From the NCBI RefSeq assembly GCF_003261585.1, contig NZ_POVU01000026.1:1-33628 (forward strand): 33,628 nt of DNA, written 5' to 3'. Shown one piece after another: positions 7,726 through 15,835 of this stretch (position 1 is the first letter of the stretch; every line of letters starts with the position of its first letter). The notes under the pieces were generated by a model that was given only the letters and a program-made list of their open reading frames with translations, searched no databases and was not told where the DNA came from. The DNA comes from Acinetobacter sp. MB5. GTDB lineage: Bacteria; Pseudomonadota; Gammaproteobacteria; Pseudomonadales; Moraxellaceae. The position numbers and the translations under genes are program-made.

Positions 7726-8220
7726 TTACCACTGACGACGACGTTTGGTATGGATATAACTGGCAATCAGGAAGCCAAGTAAAACTCCAATGCCCATCGT
7801 TGCAGCGCCATACATGAAGATCTGAGCACTACGTTCACTTTGTAAAACTTGAACTTGAACATTCAGATTGTCATTTTTGAGCTGTAAGGCTTGGTTTTGA
7901 GCCAGTGCATCGAGGTTGGCTTTTTCCAGTTGTTGCATGCGCGTTAACTGATTTTTAACCAATGCTTTAATACGTGCATCTTCCTCAGCTTTTTTTTGTG
8001 CAAGCTGGGCAGGGGTCAACTCCATGAGTGGAGCGGGCTGATTCGGGTTTGGTGCAGCAGGCTTAGCTGCGGGTTGGGGGGCTACGGCAGGTTTTTGTGT
8101 TGTTTGAGGGGCTGTTGTACCCGTGGGTGCAGCAGCTTGCGGCTGAGTTGCTGATTCAACAGCCCATGCTGAAGAACTCAGCAAAAACAAGCTGAGTAAG
8201 CTTGGTACAACAACACGCAT
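7726..8220 (-). CDS. Exported single-pass membrane protein with coiled coil, unknown function
   Basis: 164 aa, not assigned to a named family. Residues 1-20 look like a signal peptide ending AWA. Residues ~24-70 are low complexity, rich in Pro, Ala, Gln and Thr. Residues ~70-130 are heptad-like and charged (KAEEDARIKALVKNQLTRMQ onward), probably a coiled coil. A hydrophobic helix (YGAATMGIGVLLGFLIASYI) follows at about 137-156, then a basic tail KRRRQW. The coiled coil, helix and basic tail resemble the C-terminal half of YgiM/TIGR04211 proteins, but no SH3 domain is present. The stop lies 16 bases before mnmC and the start 5 bases after yciI, so it belongs to that operon. Likely inner-membrane anchored with a periplasmic stalk. 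Confidence 0.75.
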   Translation of the reverse strand: MRVVVPSLLSLFLLSSSAWAVESATQPQAAAPTGTTAPQTTQKPAVAPQPAAKPAAPNPNQPAPLMELTPAQLAQKKAEEDARIKALVKNQLTRMQQLEKANLDALAQNQALQLKNDNLNVQVQVLQSERSAQIFMYGAATMGIGVLLGFLIASYIHTKRRRQW

Positions 8221-8225
8221 GATTT

Positions 8226-8528
8226 TTATCCTTTTGGGAAAACTTGAATAAAAGGTTTAACGTCAACCTGACTATAAACCCCTGCTTTGAGGTAAGGTTC
8301 TTCTGCCAACCAGTCATCGAGATCTTCACGAGAATCAAAATTCACGACAAGCGTACTGCCATAAAATCCTGCTTGTGGATTGCCCGGCTGTTTCGGCATC
8401 GGCCCTGCAAGAATGAGACGACCTTCAGCATTGAGTTGCTCAAGACGGGCAAGATGTGCGGGACGAGATGCAAGACGTTGTTCAAGAGTACCTTCTTGAT
8501 CGGTACAGGATACTACAAATAAAGCCAT
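8226..8528 (-). CDS. yciI: YciI family protein
   Basis: 100 aa dimeric alpha-beta barrel protein of the YCII family. MALFVVSCTDQEG begins the first strand. RPAHLARLEQLNAEGRLILAGP contains the conserved histidine, and DDWLAEEPYLKAGVY is the family's C-terminal signature. I start at the ATG at 8528, where AGAGAAGA lies just upstream; an in-frame ATG 18 codons earlier overlaps yciB. Biochemical activity is not established for most members. It begins 13 bases after the yciB stop, and the yciB-yciI pairing is conserved in gammaproteobacteria. Confidence 0.9.
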   Translation of the reverse strand: MALFVVSCTDQEGTLEQRLASRPAHLARLEQLNAEGRLILAGPMPKQPGNPQAGFYGSTLVVNFDSREDLDDWLAEEPYLKAGVYSQVDVKPFIQVFPKG

Positions 8529-8541
8529 AATCTTCTCTGAT

Positions 8542-9156
8542 TTACTCTTCTGGAGATTTGAAATGTTTTCGTAATACGACAAACTGGATAATGATAAAAG
8601 AAAACATCACGATCATGTCGCCAAATGCAGTAAATTCTCCCCAATATTTGCCGTGAGCAAATAAAAATGCGAAGAAAACATGCAAACCTGACATCACCAC
8701 AAACATGATGGCCCACGCATAGTTCAGCTTTTTCCATGCGGAAGCTGTTAAATCAAGTACAGGCCCAAACATGCGTTTAATCAGTGGACTACGGTCTTTG
8801 GTGAAAAATGGAGAAAGTGCAAATGCACCTGCAAAGACCAGATTTAATAAGGCCGCTTTTAAACGGATGTAAAAGTCGTCACTAAGCATGAGGGTGACGC
8901 CACCAAAAATCACGGTCATAAACAGCACAATCCACTGCTGTTTTTCTAAACGGAATTTCTGGAAGATAAACAACACACCGTAAACCACTAACATGGAAAT
9001 GATTAGACCTGTGGTTGCCGCCAAAATATTATTGTTGTCGACCCCACCTGGTGAACCAATCAGCGTGAGTAACGGGTGATGTTTATCGGTCGGATCAACA
9101 GTCTTATATAAATAAAAGAAAATAATGAGCGGCACAAAGTCTAAAAGTGCTTTCAT
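8542..9156 (-). CDS. yciB: Inner membrane-spanning protein YciB (septation protein A)
   Basis: 204 aa, slightly longer than E. coli YciB (179 aa). The N-terminus MKALLDFVPLIIFFYLYK and the segment KKLNYAWAIMFVVMSGLH are characteristic. About five hydrophobic helices run through the protein. YciB is linked to cell-envelope integrity and septation and interacts with division and elongation proteins in enterics; the IspZ/ispA name comes from Shigella. It is the first gene of the operon yciB-yciI-unknown-mnmC and is divergent from the PHP phosphoesterase gene, with only 44 bp between the start codons. Confidence 0.94.
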   Translation of the reverse strand: MKALLDFVPLIIFFYLYKTVDPTDKHHPLLTLIGSPGGVDNNNILAATTGLIISMLVVYGVLFIFQKFRLEKQQWIVLFMTVIFGGVTLMLSDDFYIRLKAALLNLVFAGAFALSPFFTKDRSPLIKRMFGPVLDLTASAWKKLNYAWAIMFVVMSGLHVFFAFLFAHGKYWGEFTAFGDMIVMFSFIIIQFVVLRKHFKSPEE

Positions 9157-9200
9157 GTTAGAGTATCTAATCCAGTTTCGAGAATGGCATAGTATAAAAG

Positions 9201-10052
9201 ATGCAGGTCATAGATTTACATACACATAGCAACATTTCTGATGGGACTTTGTCACCAGAGGCACTTTTGGCTCTGGCTGCCGAACGTAGTGTGGATGTAT
9301 TGGCATTGACCGATCATGACTCAATGCAAGGGATAGAACGGGCAAGACAGGCTGCAGAACAACATGGTATCTCGCTGATTTCAGGGGTTGAGATTTCCAG
9401 TCAATGGTCACGACCTGCCACTAAAAAAAGTTATAGCGTGCATATTGTGGCACTGAATATGCAAAATCCTGAAGCTTTACAAATCGTTCTCGAACAGCAG
9501 CAACAGATTCGTGCAGAGCGTGCCGAGCGGATTTGTCAGAAGTTGCAACAACTAGTGAAAGTTGATCTTTATCCTGAAATTTTACTTGAAGTTGAACAAC
9601 AGCCCGATCGGATTACCCGTAGTCATATTGCCAAAGCCTTACTGAAAAATGGCATTGTCAGCCGTTTACAGCAAGCTTTTGACCGATTCCTTAAAGAAGG
9701 CAAACCTGCCTATGTCAAATTTGACGGGCTGAGTTTGGAAGATACGGTACAAGCGATTCATGAGGCACGAGGTTTTGCTGTGCTCGCACATCCGACCCGT
9801 TATGATTTGTCTGCAACCAATACTCGTTATTTGATTGAGCTGTTTGCCCAAAGCAGTGGGGATGCAGTTGAACTTGCACCTGAAAGTGATCCGCTTTCTA
9901 CGCGGCAGATGGTGGATCGGATGATTGCCCAAAACAATTTAAAAGTGTCAATTGGCAGTGATTTTCACGGGGAGCATATGCCGTGGCTCAAGCTTGGGCA
10001 AGCTCCACGTCCACGACCTGAACAGGTGGGGATTTGGGAAGAGTTTCGCTAA
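9201..10052 (+). CDS. rnm: PHP-domain 3',5'-nucleoside bisphosphate phosphatase / 5'-3' exoribonuclease (YciV/RNase AM type)
   Basis: 283 aa PHP-domain metalloenzyme. Metal ligands are visible in order: DLHTHS at 4-9 with SDG, TDHD at 37-40, GVEIS near 61, AHPTRY near 196 and GSDFHG near 251. This matches YciV (RNase AM, once called TrpH). That enzyme removes phosphate from 3',5'-bisphosphonucleotides and trims RNA 5' ends, including 5S rRNA. The ATG at 9201 has no obvious ribosome site, but the conserved DLHTHS motif starts only three residues in, so no later start is possible. It is divergent from yciB. No terminator is evident in the 88 bp after the stop. Confidence 0.88.
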   Translation: MQVIDLHTHSNISDGTLSPEALLALAAERSVDVLALTDHDSMQGIERARQAAEQHGISLISGVEISSQWSRPATKKSYSVHIVALNMQNPEALQIVLEQQQQIRAERAERICQKLQQLVKVDLYPEILLEVEQQPDRITRSHIAKALLKNGIVSRLQQAFDRFLKEGKPAYVKFDGLSLEDTVQAIHEARGFAVLAHPTRYDLSATNTRYLIELFAQSSGDAVELAPESDPLSTRQMVDRMIAQNNLKVSIGSDFHGEHMPWLKLGQAPRPRPEQVGIWEEFR

Positions 10053-10139
10053 CAGATGATTCGACTGATCCAAATTGGGTTAATTGGGATCAATCTTAAA
10101 TTTCAAAAAGGTATTCTTTATTGAGCATTTTCAGCCGAA

Positions 10140-10760
10140 TTAATTCTGCCCGTTATTGCCCCAACGCAGATAAGCTTCACGCTGACTGAGCAATTCATAA
10201 TAGCGCTTCACCTGCGGGTAATCAGGTTTGTCAAACGGGGTTAAATACCAACGTTGAACCGATAGCCCAATCACAATATCGGCTAAAGAAAATTGTTCGC
10301 CTGCAATATAAGCCCCTGTTTTTTCAAGTTGCTGTTCCACAATCAGCATCATTTTACTCCATGCCTGAATACTTTTTTCAACCAGCTTTGGATCTTGATG
10401 CTCAGGGGAATGACGAAACAAATTCATCAGGGCATACGTCCAGCTGTTATTCAGTTCAATACCTTGCCAGTCAATCCATTGGTCAATAATGGCGCGTTGT
10501 TTGGCATCCGTAGGGTAAAGATTTTGCCCTGCATAAGCATTGGCTAAATAGCGAATAATTGAATTGGACTGCCACAGCACAAAATCACCATCAATGATGA
10601 CGGGAATAGTGGCATTAGGATTGAGTTTGACAAACTCGGGCGCTTGAGGAGATTGGAAACCACGCCCCCAATCCTCACGGTCATAGCGAATCTTTAATTC
10701 ATCGCAGAGCCAAAGCACTTTACGGACATTGATTGAGTCGCTTCTGCCTAAAATTTTCAT
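10140..10760 (-). CDS. Glutathione S-transferase family protein
   Basis: 206 aa cytoplasmic GST. The N-terminal thioredoxin-fold half has MKILGRSDSINVRKVLWLCDEL, the cis-proline segment NATIPVI, and WQSNSIIRYLA, where the Ser contacts the gamma-glutamyl group. The C-terminal half is the all-helical domain with FSLADIVIGLSVQRW. A Ser near residue 10 is the likely catalytic residue. Start is ATG at 10760 or GTG at 10763: AAGGAA lies better spaced for the GTG, but both give nearly the same protein. Specificity is unknown. It is transcribed after the bestrophin/radC unit but separated from it by a terminator. Confidence 0.88.
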   Translation of the reverse strand: MKILGRSDSINVRKVLWLCDELKIRYDREDWGRGFQSPQAPEFVKLNPNATIPVIIDGDFVLWQSNSIIRYLANAYAGQNLYPTDAKQRAIIDQWIDWQGIELNNSWTYALMNLFRHSPEHQDPKLVEKSIQAWSKMMLIVEQQLEKTGAYIAGEQFSLADIVIGLSVQRWYLTPFDKPDYPQVKRYYELLSQREAYLRWGNNGQN

Positions 10761-10800
10761 CACAACATCATTCCTTGATTAGGTTATTCAATTGAAAAAA

Positions 10801-10828
10801 ATCAATGCTCAACAGAGTGAGCATTGAT
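10801..10828 (-). terminator. Intrinsic terminator after the bestrophin-like gene
   Basis: ATCAATGCTCA (10801-10811) pairs perfectly with TGAGCATTGAT (10818-10828) around a 6-base loop. On the minus strand it is followed by TTTTTT. It lies 7 bases after the bestrophin gene stop and before the GST gene. Confidence 0.88.
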
Positions 10829-10834
10829 TGGGTT

Positions 10835-11746
10835 TTATAGCAAATTATGATTATCGACCTGAATTGGTGCGGGAACGGGTTTACCGAGTGAACTGAGTAA
10901 TTCACGTTCAATCAGACGGACAATCGAATCCAGTGGCAAGTCATTGTCTTGTGTGCCAAAGGGTTCTTCGAGTTCGGCACTGAGCATGTCTAGCCCCAAA
11001 AACAAATACGCCAAAATCCCGACAAATAACGGTGTCCACAAGCCTAAAATTGATTCCAGACTAAAAGGCAGCAAGAAGCAGAAACAGTACACAGTACGAT
11101 TCAGCAAGACAGAATAAGAAAAAGGCAGCGGTGTGCTGGCAATACGGTCACAACCTGCTTGGACATTGCCCATATCCACAACGTGGCTGTTGACCTGCTG
11201 ATACAAAATATCGCTAATTTCCCCATCTTTGAGCGCTTGCATCAGCTCCCATTGAATCAGTCCTAAAGTGTATTGTGGCGCATTCAGATGTTGGTTGAGT
11301 CTTTCCACCGCATGTTCATTTAAACGACCTGTTTCCAGCAGTTGTGTTGGATTGGCGGTTTGGTGGCGAAGGCGGTCGCGCAGCATGTTGGAAAAGACAA
11401 TCACATGGTGAATCACTCGTTCTCGGCGCGCATGGGATAAGACGCGTGTATCACGATCCATATGTCGGGCATTGGCAATCAGTGCGCCCCAAAGTTTGCG
11501 ACCTTCCCACCAACGGTCATAACAGGCATTGTTACGAAAACCCAAGAAGATCGACAGAATCACCCCGAAAATTGTGAAGCCAATCGCAGGGACTTGAGGC
11601 ACATGCAAAACGCCATAATAGGTCAATGTCGCAATCGCTGCGGAAGCCAACATCACCACCGCTAAAGATGGCAGGACTTTGGGTAAAATCGTGCCTCTCC
11701 AAGAAAATAACAGATTAAAAATATTACTTTTATCGCGGACAATCAT
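10835..11746 (-). CDS. Bestrophin family (UPF0187/YneE) ion channel protein
   Basis: 303 aa inner-membrane protein of the bacterial bestrophin family, pentameric channels with cation or anion selectivity depending on the member. The N-terminus MIVRDKSNIFNLLFSWRGTIL and NNACYDRWWEGRKLWGALIANAR in the first third are characteristic. Hydrophobic helices lie at about residues 25-65 and 205-250. The DMLSAELEEPFGTQDNDLPLD segment near 255-275 matches the family's acidic cytoplasmic signature. The start lies 10 bases after the radC stop, so it is probably transcribed with radC. It ends at a strong terminator. The physiological ion is unknown. Confidence 0.88.
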   Translation of the reverse strand: MIVRDKSNIFNLLFSWRGTILPKVLPSLAVVMLASAAIATLTYYGVLHVPQVPAIGFTIFGVILSIFLGFRNNACYDRWWEGRKLWGALIANARHMDRDTRVLSHARRERVIHHVIVFSNMLRDRLRHQTANPTQLLETGRLNEHAVERLNQHLNAPQYTLGLIQWELMQALKDGEISDILYQQVNSHVVDMGNVQAGCDRIASTPLPFSYSVLLNRTVYCFCFLLPFSLESILGLWTPLFVGILAYLFLGLDMLSAELEEPFGTQDNDLPLDSIVRLIERELLSSLGKPVPAPIQVDNHNLL

Positions 11747-11756
11747 AAGGCTTCTA

Positions 11757-12467
11757 TCACTTGTTCAGATCTGAAGGAGAGGGCAATCGCTGTTGCTCCG
11801 CGAAAGAGAATGAACCTGTTGGTGAAATAATGCAATGGTCAAGTAATTTGATTTCAAGCAGTTGGCAAGCAGCATCAATCTGTTTTGTCAGTTCAACATC
11901 GGCAGCGGAGGGCTGCGCCACACCAAACGGATGGGTGTGGGCAATCACGATATGTACGGCATGTTGGGAAATGGCATAACGCAGTAATTGGTTGATAGAA
12001 ATGGCGCAGTGTTGCAGTGAACCAAAGAATAATTTTTTAAAATCGAGTTTGTGCAGCTCGGCATCTAGGCAGAGTACGGCAAAAACTTCCTGTTTTTCGC
12101 CTTGCAGTTCATAACGCAAATAGTCCATGACAAGGCTGGAAGAATTGAGTGCTTGGCGTAGTGATGTGTAACTTTGGCTTAAATAGCGCCGTCCCAGTTC
12201 TTTGACCGCCATCAGTTGGGCGTATTTGCTTGGGCCAATGCCATGAAAATTGGATAAATCATCCAGAGAGGCATCAAATACAGGCGCAAGCCCCTGAAAA
12301 TGTTGAATCAGTACACGGGAAAGTTCAACAGCGGAATATTGCTGCGAACCTGAACGCAGGAAAATTGCTAGTAATTCGGCATCGGATAAACTGCGTGCAC
12401 CTTGGTTTAATAATCGTTCGCGTGGACGTTCCTGTTCGGGCCACGATTTAATGCTGGATAAACTCAT
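11757..12467 (-). CDS. radC: RadC family protein (JAB/MPN domain)
   Basis: 236 aa from the ATG at 12467, chosen because MSLSSIKSWPEQERPRERLL is the usual RadC beginning; 30 extra upstream codons are in frame but atypical. A helix-hairpin-helix-like element (LSNFHGIGPSKYAQL) lies near 67-82. The C-terminal JAB/MPN domain has the metal motif AHTHPFGVAQPSAADVELT near 175, where both His, the Ser and the Asp of the JAMM set are kept. The usual HNHPSG is changed to HTHPFG. RadC's role in DNA repair is doubtful even in E. coli. It is divergent from coaBC, a gene pair common in gammaproteobacteria. Confidence 0.93.
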   Translation of the reverse strand: MSLSSIKSWPEQERPRERLLNQGARSLSDAELLAIFLRSGSQQYSAVELSRVLIQHFQGLAPVFDASLDDLSNFHGIGPSKYAQLMAVKELGRRYLSQSYTSLRQALNSSSLVMDYLRYELQGEKQEVFAVLCLDAELHKLDFKKLFFGSLQHCAISINQLLRYAISQHAVHIVIAHTHPFGVAQPSAADVELTKQIDAACQLLEIKLLDHCIISPTGSFSFAEQQRLPSPSDLNK

Positions 12468-12569
12468 ATTTTTTAATTCTAAATAAATCGTTGTTGTTTT
12501 TCCCATGACTTGGGATTCGCTATATTTAATGCTATTGTGAGCGCCACTGCAACACAAAGGTAGCCCCTC

Positions 12570-13820
12570 GTGAGCTTTGATGTAAGCGTAATTTCAAGCA
12601 AAAACATTCTGTTGGCTGTGACTGGCGGTATCGCTGCGTACAAAAGTGCCATTCTGGTTCGCCGTCTAAAAGACTACGGTTTTAATGTCCGTGTGGTGAT
12701 GACGCATGGTGCACAGGCGTTTATTACCCCACTCACTTTTCAGGCGCTTTCAGGTAATCCTGTGCATACCGAATTGCTGAATCCTGAAGCAGAAGCGGGC
12801 ATGGGGCACATTGAACTGGCACGTTGGGCAGACCTGTTACTGGTTGCACCTGCCAGTTGTGACACGCTGGCCAAGTTTGCACATGGTTTGGCGGACGATT
12901 TGCTGAGTACCTTATATTTGGCAACTAAAGCACCTGTTTGGGTCGCACCTGCCATGAATCAGCAAATGTGGGCAGCTAAAGCCACGCAGCGCAATTTACA
13001 AATTTTGGTTGAAGATGGTGTGCATGTGGTAATGCCAGAAGCAGGTTCGCAAGCCTGTGGCGATGTCGGTTTGGGGCGTATGCCTGAGCCTGAGCATTTG
13101 GCGGAACAGGTCAAACTGTATTTCCATCAGACCCAGCGTGCCATTGCTGAAAAATTTGGTTTGTTGGCAGGTAAACGTGTGGTGATTACCGCAGGGCCGA
13201 CTCGTGAAGCGATTGATCCTGTACGTTATATTTCCAATCACAGTACAGGGAAAATGGGCTTTGCCTTAGCCAGTGCCTGCTATGCGGCGGGTGCAAAAGT
13301 CACTTTGATCGCAGGCCCTGTCAGCCTTGATACACCCAACGGTGTGGATCGGGTGAATGTGCATTCAGCTTTAGAAATGCTCGATCAAAGTATGCAACAG
13401 CTTGAATACGGCTGTGATATTTTTATTGCGACAGCCGCGGTGGCAGATTACCGTGTGGCACAGGTGGCCGAGCATAAAATTAAAAAATCGGGCGATGAAC
13501 TGGATGTTTCACTGATTAAAAACCCCGATATTGTCGCGACGATTGCTCAGCAGCAGAAACGTCCGTTTATGGTCGGTTTTGCCGCAGAAACCCGTAATGT
13601 CGAAGAATATGCCGCAGGTAAACTGGTGGCGAAAAAACTGGATATGATCGCTTGCAATGACGTGTCGCGCAGTGACATTGGTTTTGCGTCCGATGAAAAT
13701 GCCATGACCGTGTTTTTTGCACAAAATCATGCCTTACCAAAACGTGATCTGGCCAAAGCCAGCAAGCAGGAAATTGCCCAGCAGTTGGTTGAAGCCATTG
13801 CAGATGCGCTGCATCGTTAA
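12570..13820 (+). CDS. coaBC: Bifunctional phosphopantothenoylcysteine decarboxylase / phosphopantothenate-cysteine ligase
   Basis: 416 aa, two steps of coenzyme A synthesis: CTP-dependent joining of phosphopantothenate to cysteine, then FMN-dependent decarboxylation. The CoaC domain occupies residues ~10-190, with LLAVTGGIAAYKS, the APAMNQQMW motif and the active-site cysteine loop QACGDVGLGRMPEP. The CoaB domain follows from ~195, with GKRVVITAGPTREAIDPVRYISN and the HKIKK lysines near 310. It uses a GTG start with AAAGG about 12 bases upstream. Both domains are complete. A bidirectional terminator follows. Confidence 0.96.
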   Translation: MSFDVSVISSKNILLAVTGGIAAYKSAILVRRLKDYGFNVRVVMTHGAQAFITPLTFQALSGNPVHTELLNPEAEAGMGHIELARWADLLLVAPASCDTLAKFAHGLADDLLSTLYLATKAPVWVAPAMNQQMWAAKATQRNLQILVEDGVHVVMPEAGSQACGDVGLGRMPEPEHLAEQVKLYFHQTQRAIAEKFGLLAGKRVVITAGPTREAIDPVRYISNHSTGKMGFALASACYAAGAKVTLIAGPVSLDTPNGVDRVNVHSALEMLDQSMQQLEYGCDIFIATAAVADYRVAQVAEHKIKKSGDELDVSLIKNPDIVATIAQQQKRPFMVGFAAETRNVEEYAAGKLVAKKLDMIACNDVSRSDIGFASDENAMTVFFAQNHALPKRDLAKASKQEIAQQLVEAIADALHR

Positions 13821-13843
13821 GTTTGAATTGAATACGTAAACTA

Positions 13844-13876
13844 AAAAAACCGCATCTGATATTGATGCGGTTTTTT
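13844..13876. terminator. Bidirectional terminator between coaBC and the MATE gene
   Basis: AAAAAACCGCATC (13844-13856) and GATGCGGTTTTTT (13864-13876) flank a 7-base loop. It serves coaBC on the plus strand and the MATE gene on the minus strand. Confidence 0.92.
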
Positions 13877-13897
13877 ATTTTATGGCAGCACAATAAT

Positions 13898-15247
13898 TTA
13901 AGCTTGTAATTTTAATCGCTGATTCATGCGATACAAACGCCCAAGCAACAGCACACATGCCACACTTAGTCCCACAATCAGACCAATCCAAATCCCTTGC
14001 GGCCCCATCTGTTGATAACGAATCCAGTAAATACTCAGTGGTAGCGCGACCACCCAATAAGCCAGTAACGTAATCCACATCGGCGCTTGAGTGTCCTGCA
14101 TTCCACGTAAACAGCCTGCGGCACTGACTTGCCATGCGTCCATCATTTGGTAGGCAATACAGAAAAACAGCAAATACACTGCCACTTGGCTCACGGCAGG
14201 GTCACTGGTATACAACGCAGCAATTTGGTTGTGAAATAGCGCAATAAAACTCATGGTCAGACATGCTGTTCCTGTCGCTGTCATTAAACCCAGTTTTTGT
14301 ACTTTACGCAGACCTTCCCAGTTTTTTTCCCCATAGTACGTCCCAACCCGAATGGTCAGGGCAATCGCCAGTGACATTGGAATCATAAACAGTTGTGAAG
14401 TGACCGAGATGGCAATTTGATGTGCTGCAATAATGGTATCGCCCAGTGGGCTGAGAATAATCGCGCCTGTTGAGAAAATACTGACCTCAAAAAACACGGC
14501 TAAACCAATCGGAAGACCCAGATTCCAAATTCGTTTGGCAATGGCTTTGTCAAATGCTTCCCAATGACTGAAAATTTTATGTGTTTGATATTTTTTAGCT
14601 TTCCAAATATAAACCGCCAAAGTGAATAGCATCAGCCATTGTAAAATCGCAGTCGCGAAACCACAGCCAGCACTGCCCAAATGCGGAATCGGGCCAATGC
14701 CGTACATAAAAATATAGTCGAGTGGAACCAGAACCACCAAAGATAGCAAACTAATTACCGTGACAGGGCGTGGATAACCCAACGCTTCCGAATAGCAACG
14801 CAGCGCCGTGTATAAGGTGATCGCAGGCATACCAAAACCCACCGCATGCAAGAACAGACTGGCTTTGGGCATTAAATCTGTAGGTACCTTAAATAACGGT
14901 AATAGCAGTGGCATAAACTGGAGCAGTAGCAAAGCTAAAATGCCGAGTAATCCTGCGACCCATAACGATTGACGCACAATATGTGGAATTTGCTTCTCTT
15001 GACGTGCGCCCAGTGCTTCAGCCACCAAAGGGGTAGTTGCCAGTACAATGCCTGTAAACATCAGCATCACAGGAATCCAGATTCCGACACCGACCGCAAT
15101 TGCAGCCAAATCACTGGCGGACAAATGTCCCGCCATAATGGTATCAATTAGCCCTAAACCTGCTTGGGCAAACTGGGTAATCAGAATCGGAATCATAAGA
15201 CTAAACAGGCGTTTCAGTTCCACGCCTGTTGATGGAGTTTTTAGCAC
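13898..15247 (-). CDS. abeM: MATE family multidrug efflux transporter (AbeM-like)
   Basis: 449 aa, 12 predicted membrane helices in two MATE halves. It is very close in length and sequence to A. baumannii AbeM: LKRLFSLMIPILITQFAQAG, GLIDTIMAGHLSASDLAAIAVG and GCLRGMQDTQAPMWITLLAYW are recognisable. AbeM is a proton-coupled exporter of fluoroquinolones, dyes and aminoglycosides, so multidrug export is likely but specificity is inferred. The start is GTG with GAG 8 bases upstream. It begins 18 bases after the DMT-family gene stop, implying cotranscription. Confidence 0.9.
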   Translation of the reverse strand: MLKTPSTGVELKRLFSLMIPILITQFAQAGLGLIDTIMAGHLSASDLAAIAVGVGIWIPVMLMFTGIVLATTPLVAEALGARQEKQIPHIVRQSLWVAGLLGILALLLLQFMPLLLPLFKVPTDLMPKASLFLHAVGFGMPAITLYTALRCYSEALGYPRPVTVISLLSLVVLVPLDYIFMYGIGPIPHLGSAGCGFATAILQWLMLFTLAVYIWKAKKYQTHKIFSHWEAFDKAIAKRIWNLGLPIGLAVFFEVSIFSTGAIILSPLGDTIIAAHQIAISVTSQLFMIPMSLAIALTIRVGTYYGEKNWEGLRKVQKLGLMTATGTACLTMSFIALFHNQIAALYTSDPAVSQVAVYLLFFCIAYQMMDAWQVSAAGCLRGMQDTQAPMWITLLAYWVVALPLSIYWIRYQQMGPQGIWIGLIVGLSVACVLLLGRLYRMNQRLKLQA

Positions 15248-15265
15248 TGAGAATACTCAAATAAA

Positions 15266-15724
15266 TTAGCGTTGTAGAGTAAGTAATACACCGACAAAAA
15301 TTGCGACGGCTCCGCAAACACGTTGCCAAGAGATTGGGACACGTTCATTACCAAACCATGCAAAGTGATCCAGTAAGATCGACATACTGATTTGACCAAA
15401 CAGTACCAAACCCGAAAAGGTCAAAAATCCCAGTTTGGGGGCAGTATAAATGCTCATGCTGATCGCATAAACCCCCAAACAGCCACCAAACCACAAATAC
15501 CATGGCAACAGACTCAAGGTCTGCCAGTGCGGAAAACTTTTGGTAAAAAATAGAACCAGCAGCAATAACGTTAGTGTACCAACACTAAAGGAAATCAATG
15601 CGGCATGTAGCGCTGACTCCAAGTGTTCGCGTAAGGCGCTGTTAATTGCTGTTTGAAAGGTCATGGCAATACCAATGCCAAAGGCGAGCGGACACAACCA
15701 TAACAGATGGACTGTAAGTTTCAC
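15266..15724 (-). CDS. DMT family transporter (DUF606/YdcZ type)
   Basis: 152 aa, about five membrane helices. This is the length of the short, five-helix DUF606 branch of the drug/metabolite transporter superfamily, whose members work as homo- or hetero-dimers. Typical segments are FQTAINSALREHL and YTAPKLGFLTFSGLVLFGQ with a conserved Gln. The GTG start has a very good AAGGAG site 6 bases upstream. It is the first gene of a pair with the AbeM-like pump. Substrate unknown. No second DUF606 gene lies nearby to act as partner. Confidence 0.83.
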   Translation of the reverse strand: MKLTVHLLWLCPLAFGIGIAMTFQTAINSALREHLESALHAALISFSVGTLTLLLLVLFFTKSFPHWQTLSLLPWYLWFGGCLGVYAISMSIYTAPKLGFLTFSGLVLFGQISMSILLDHFAWFGNERVPISWQRVCGAVAIFVGVLLTLQR

Positions 15725-15835
15725 GGCTGCTCCTTGCTGTTGTTATTTTCAGTTCAGTGTAGCATTGCCGAGCGGCTTTTATGCGTCAGACATGCTAAAA
15801 TCCGCGATGGTTTTTTCTCATTTTAGGCTGAGTTC

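Noticed and set aside
7373..7817. Plus-strand frames of 110 and 60 codons across the mnmC start and the preceding gene
   Set aside because: Antisense shadows of well-supported minus-strand genes with no initiation signal.
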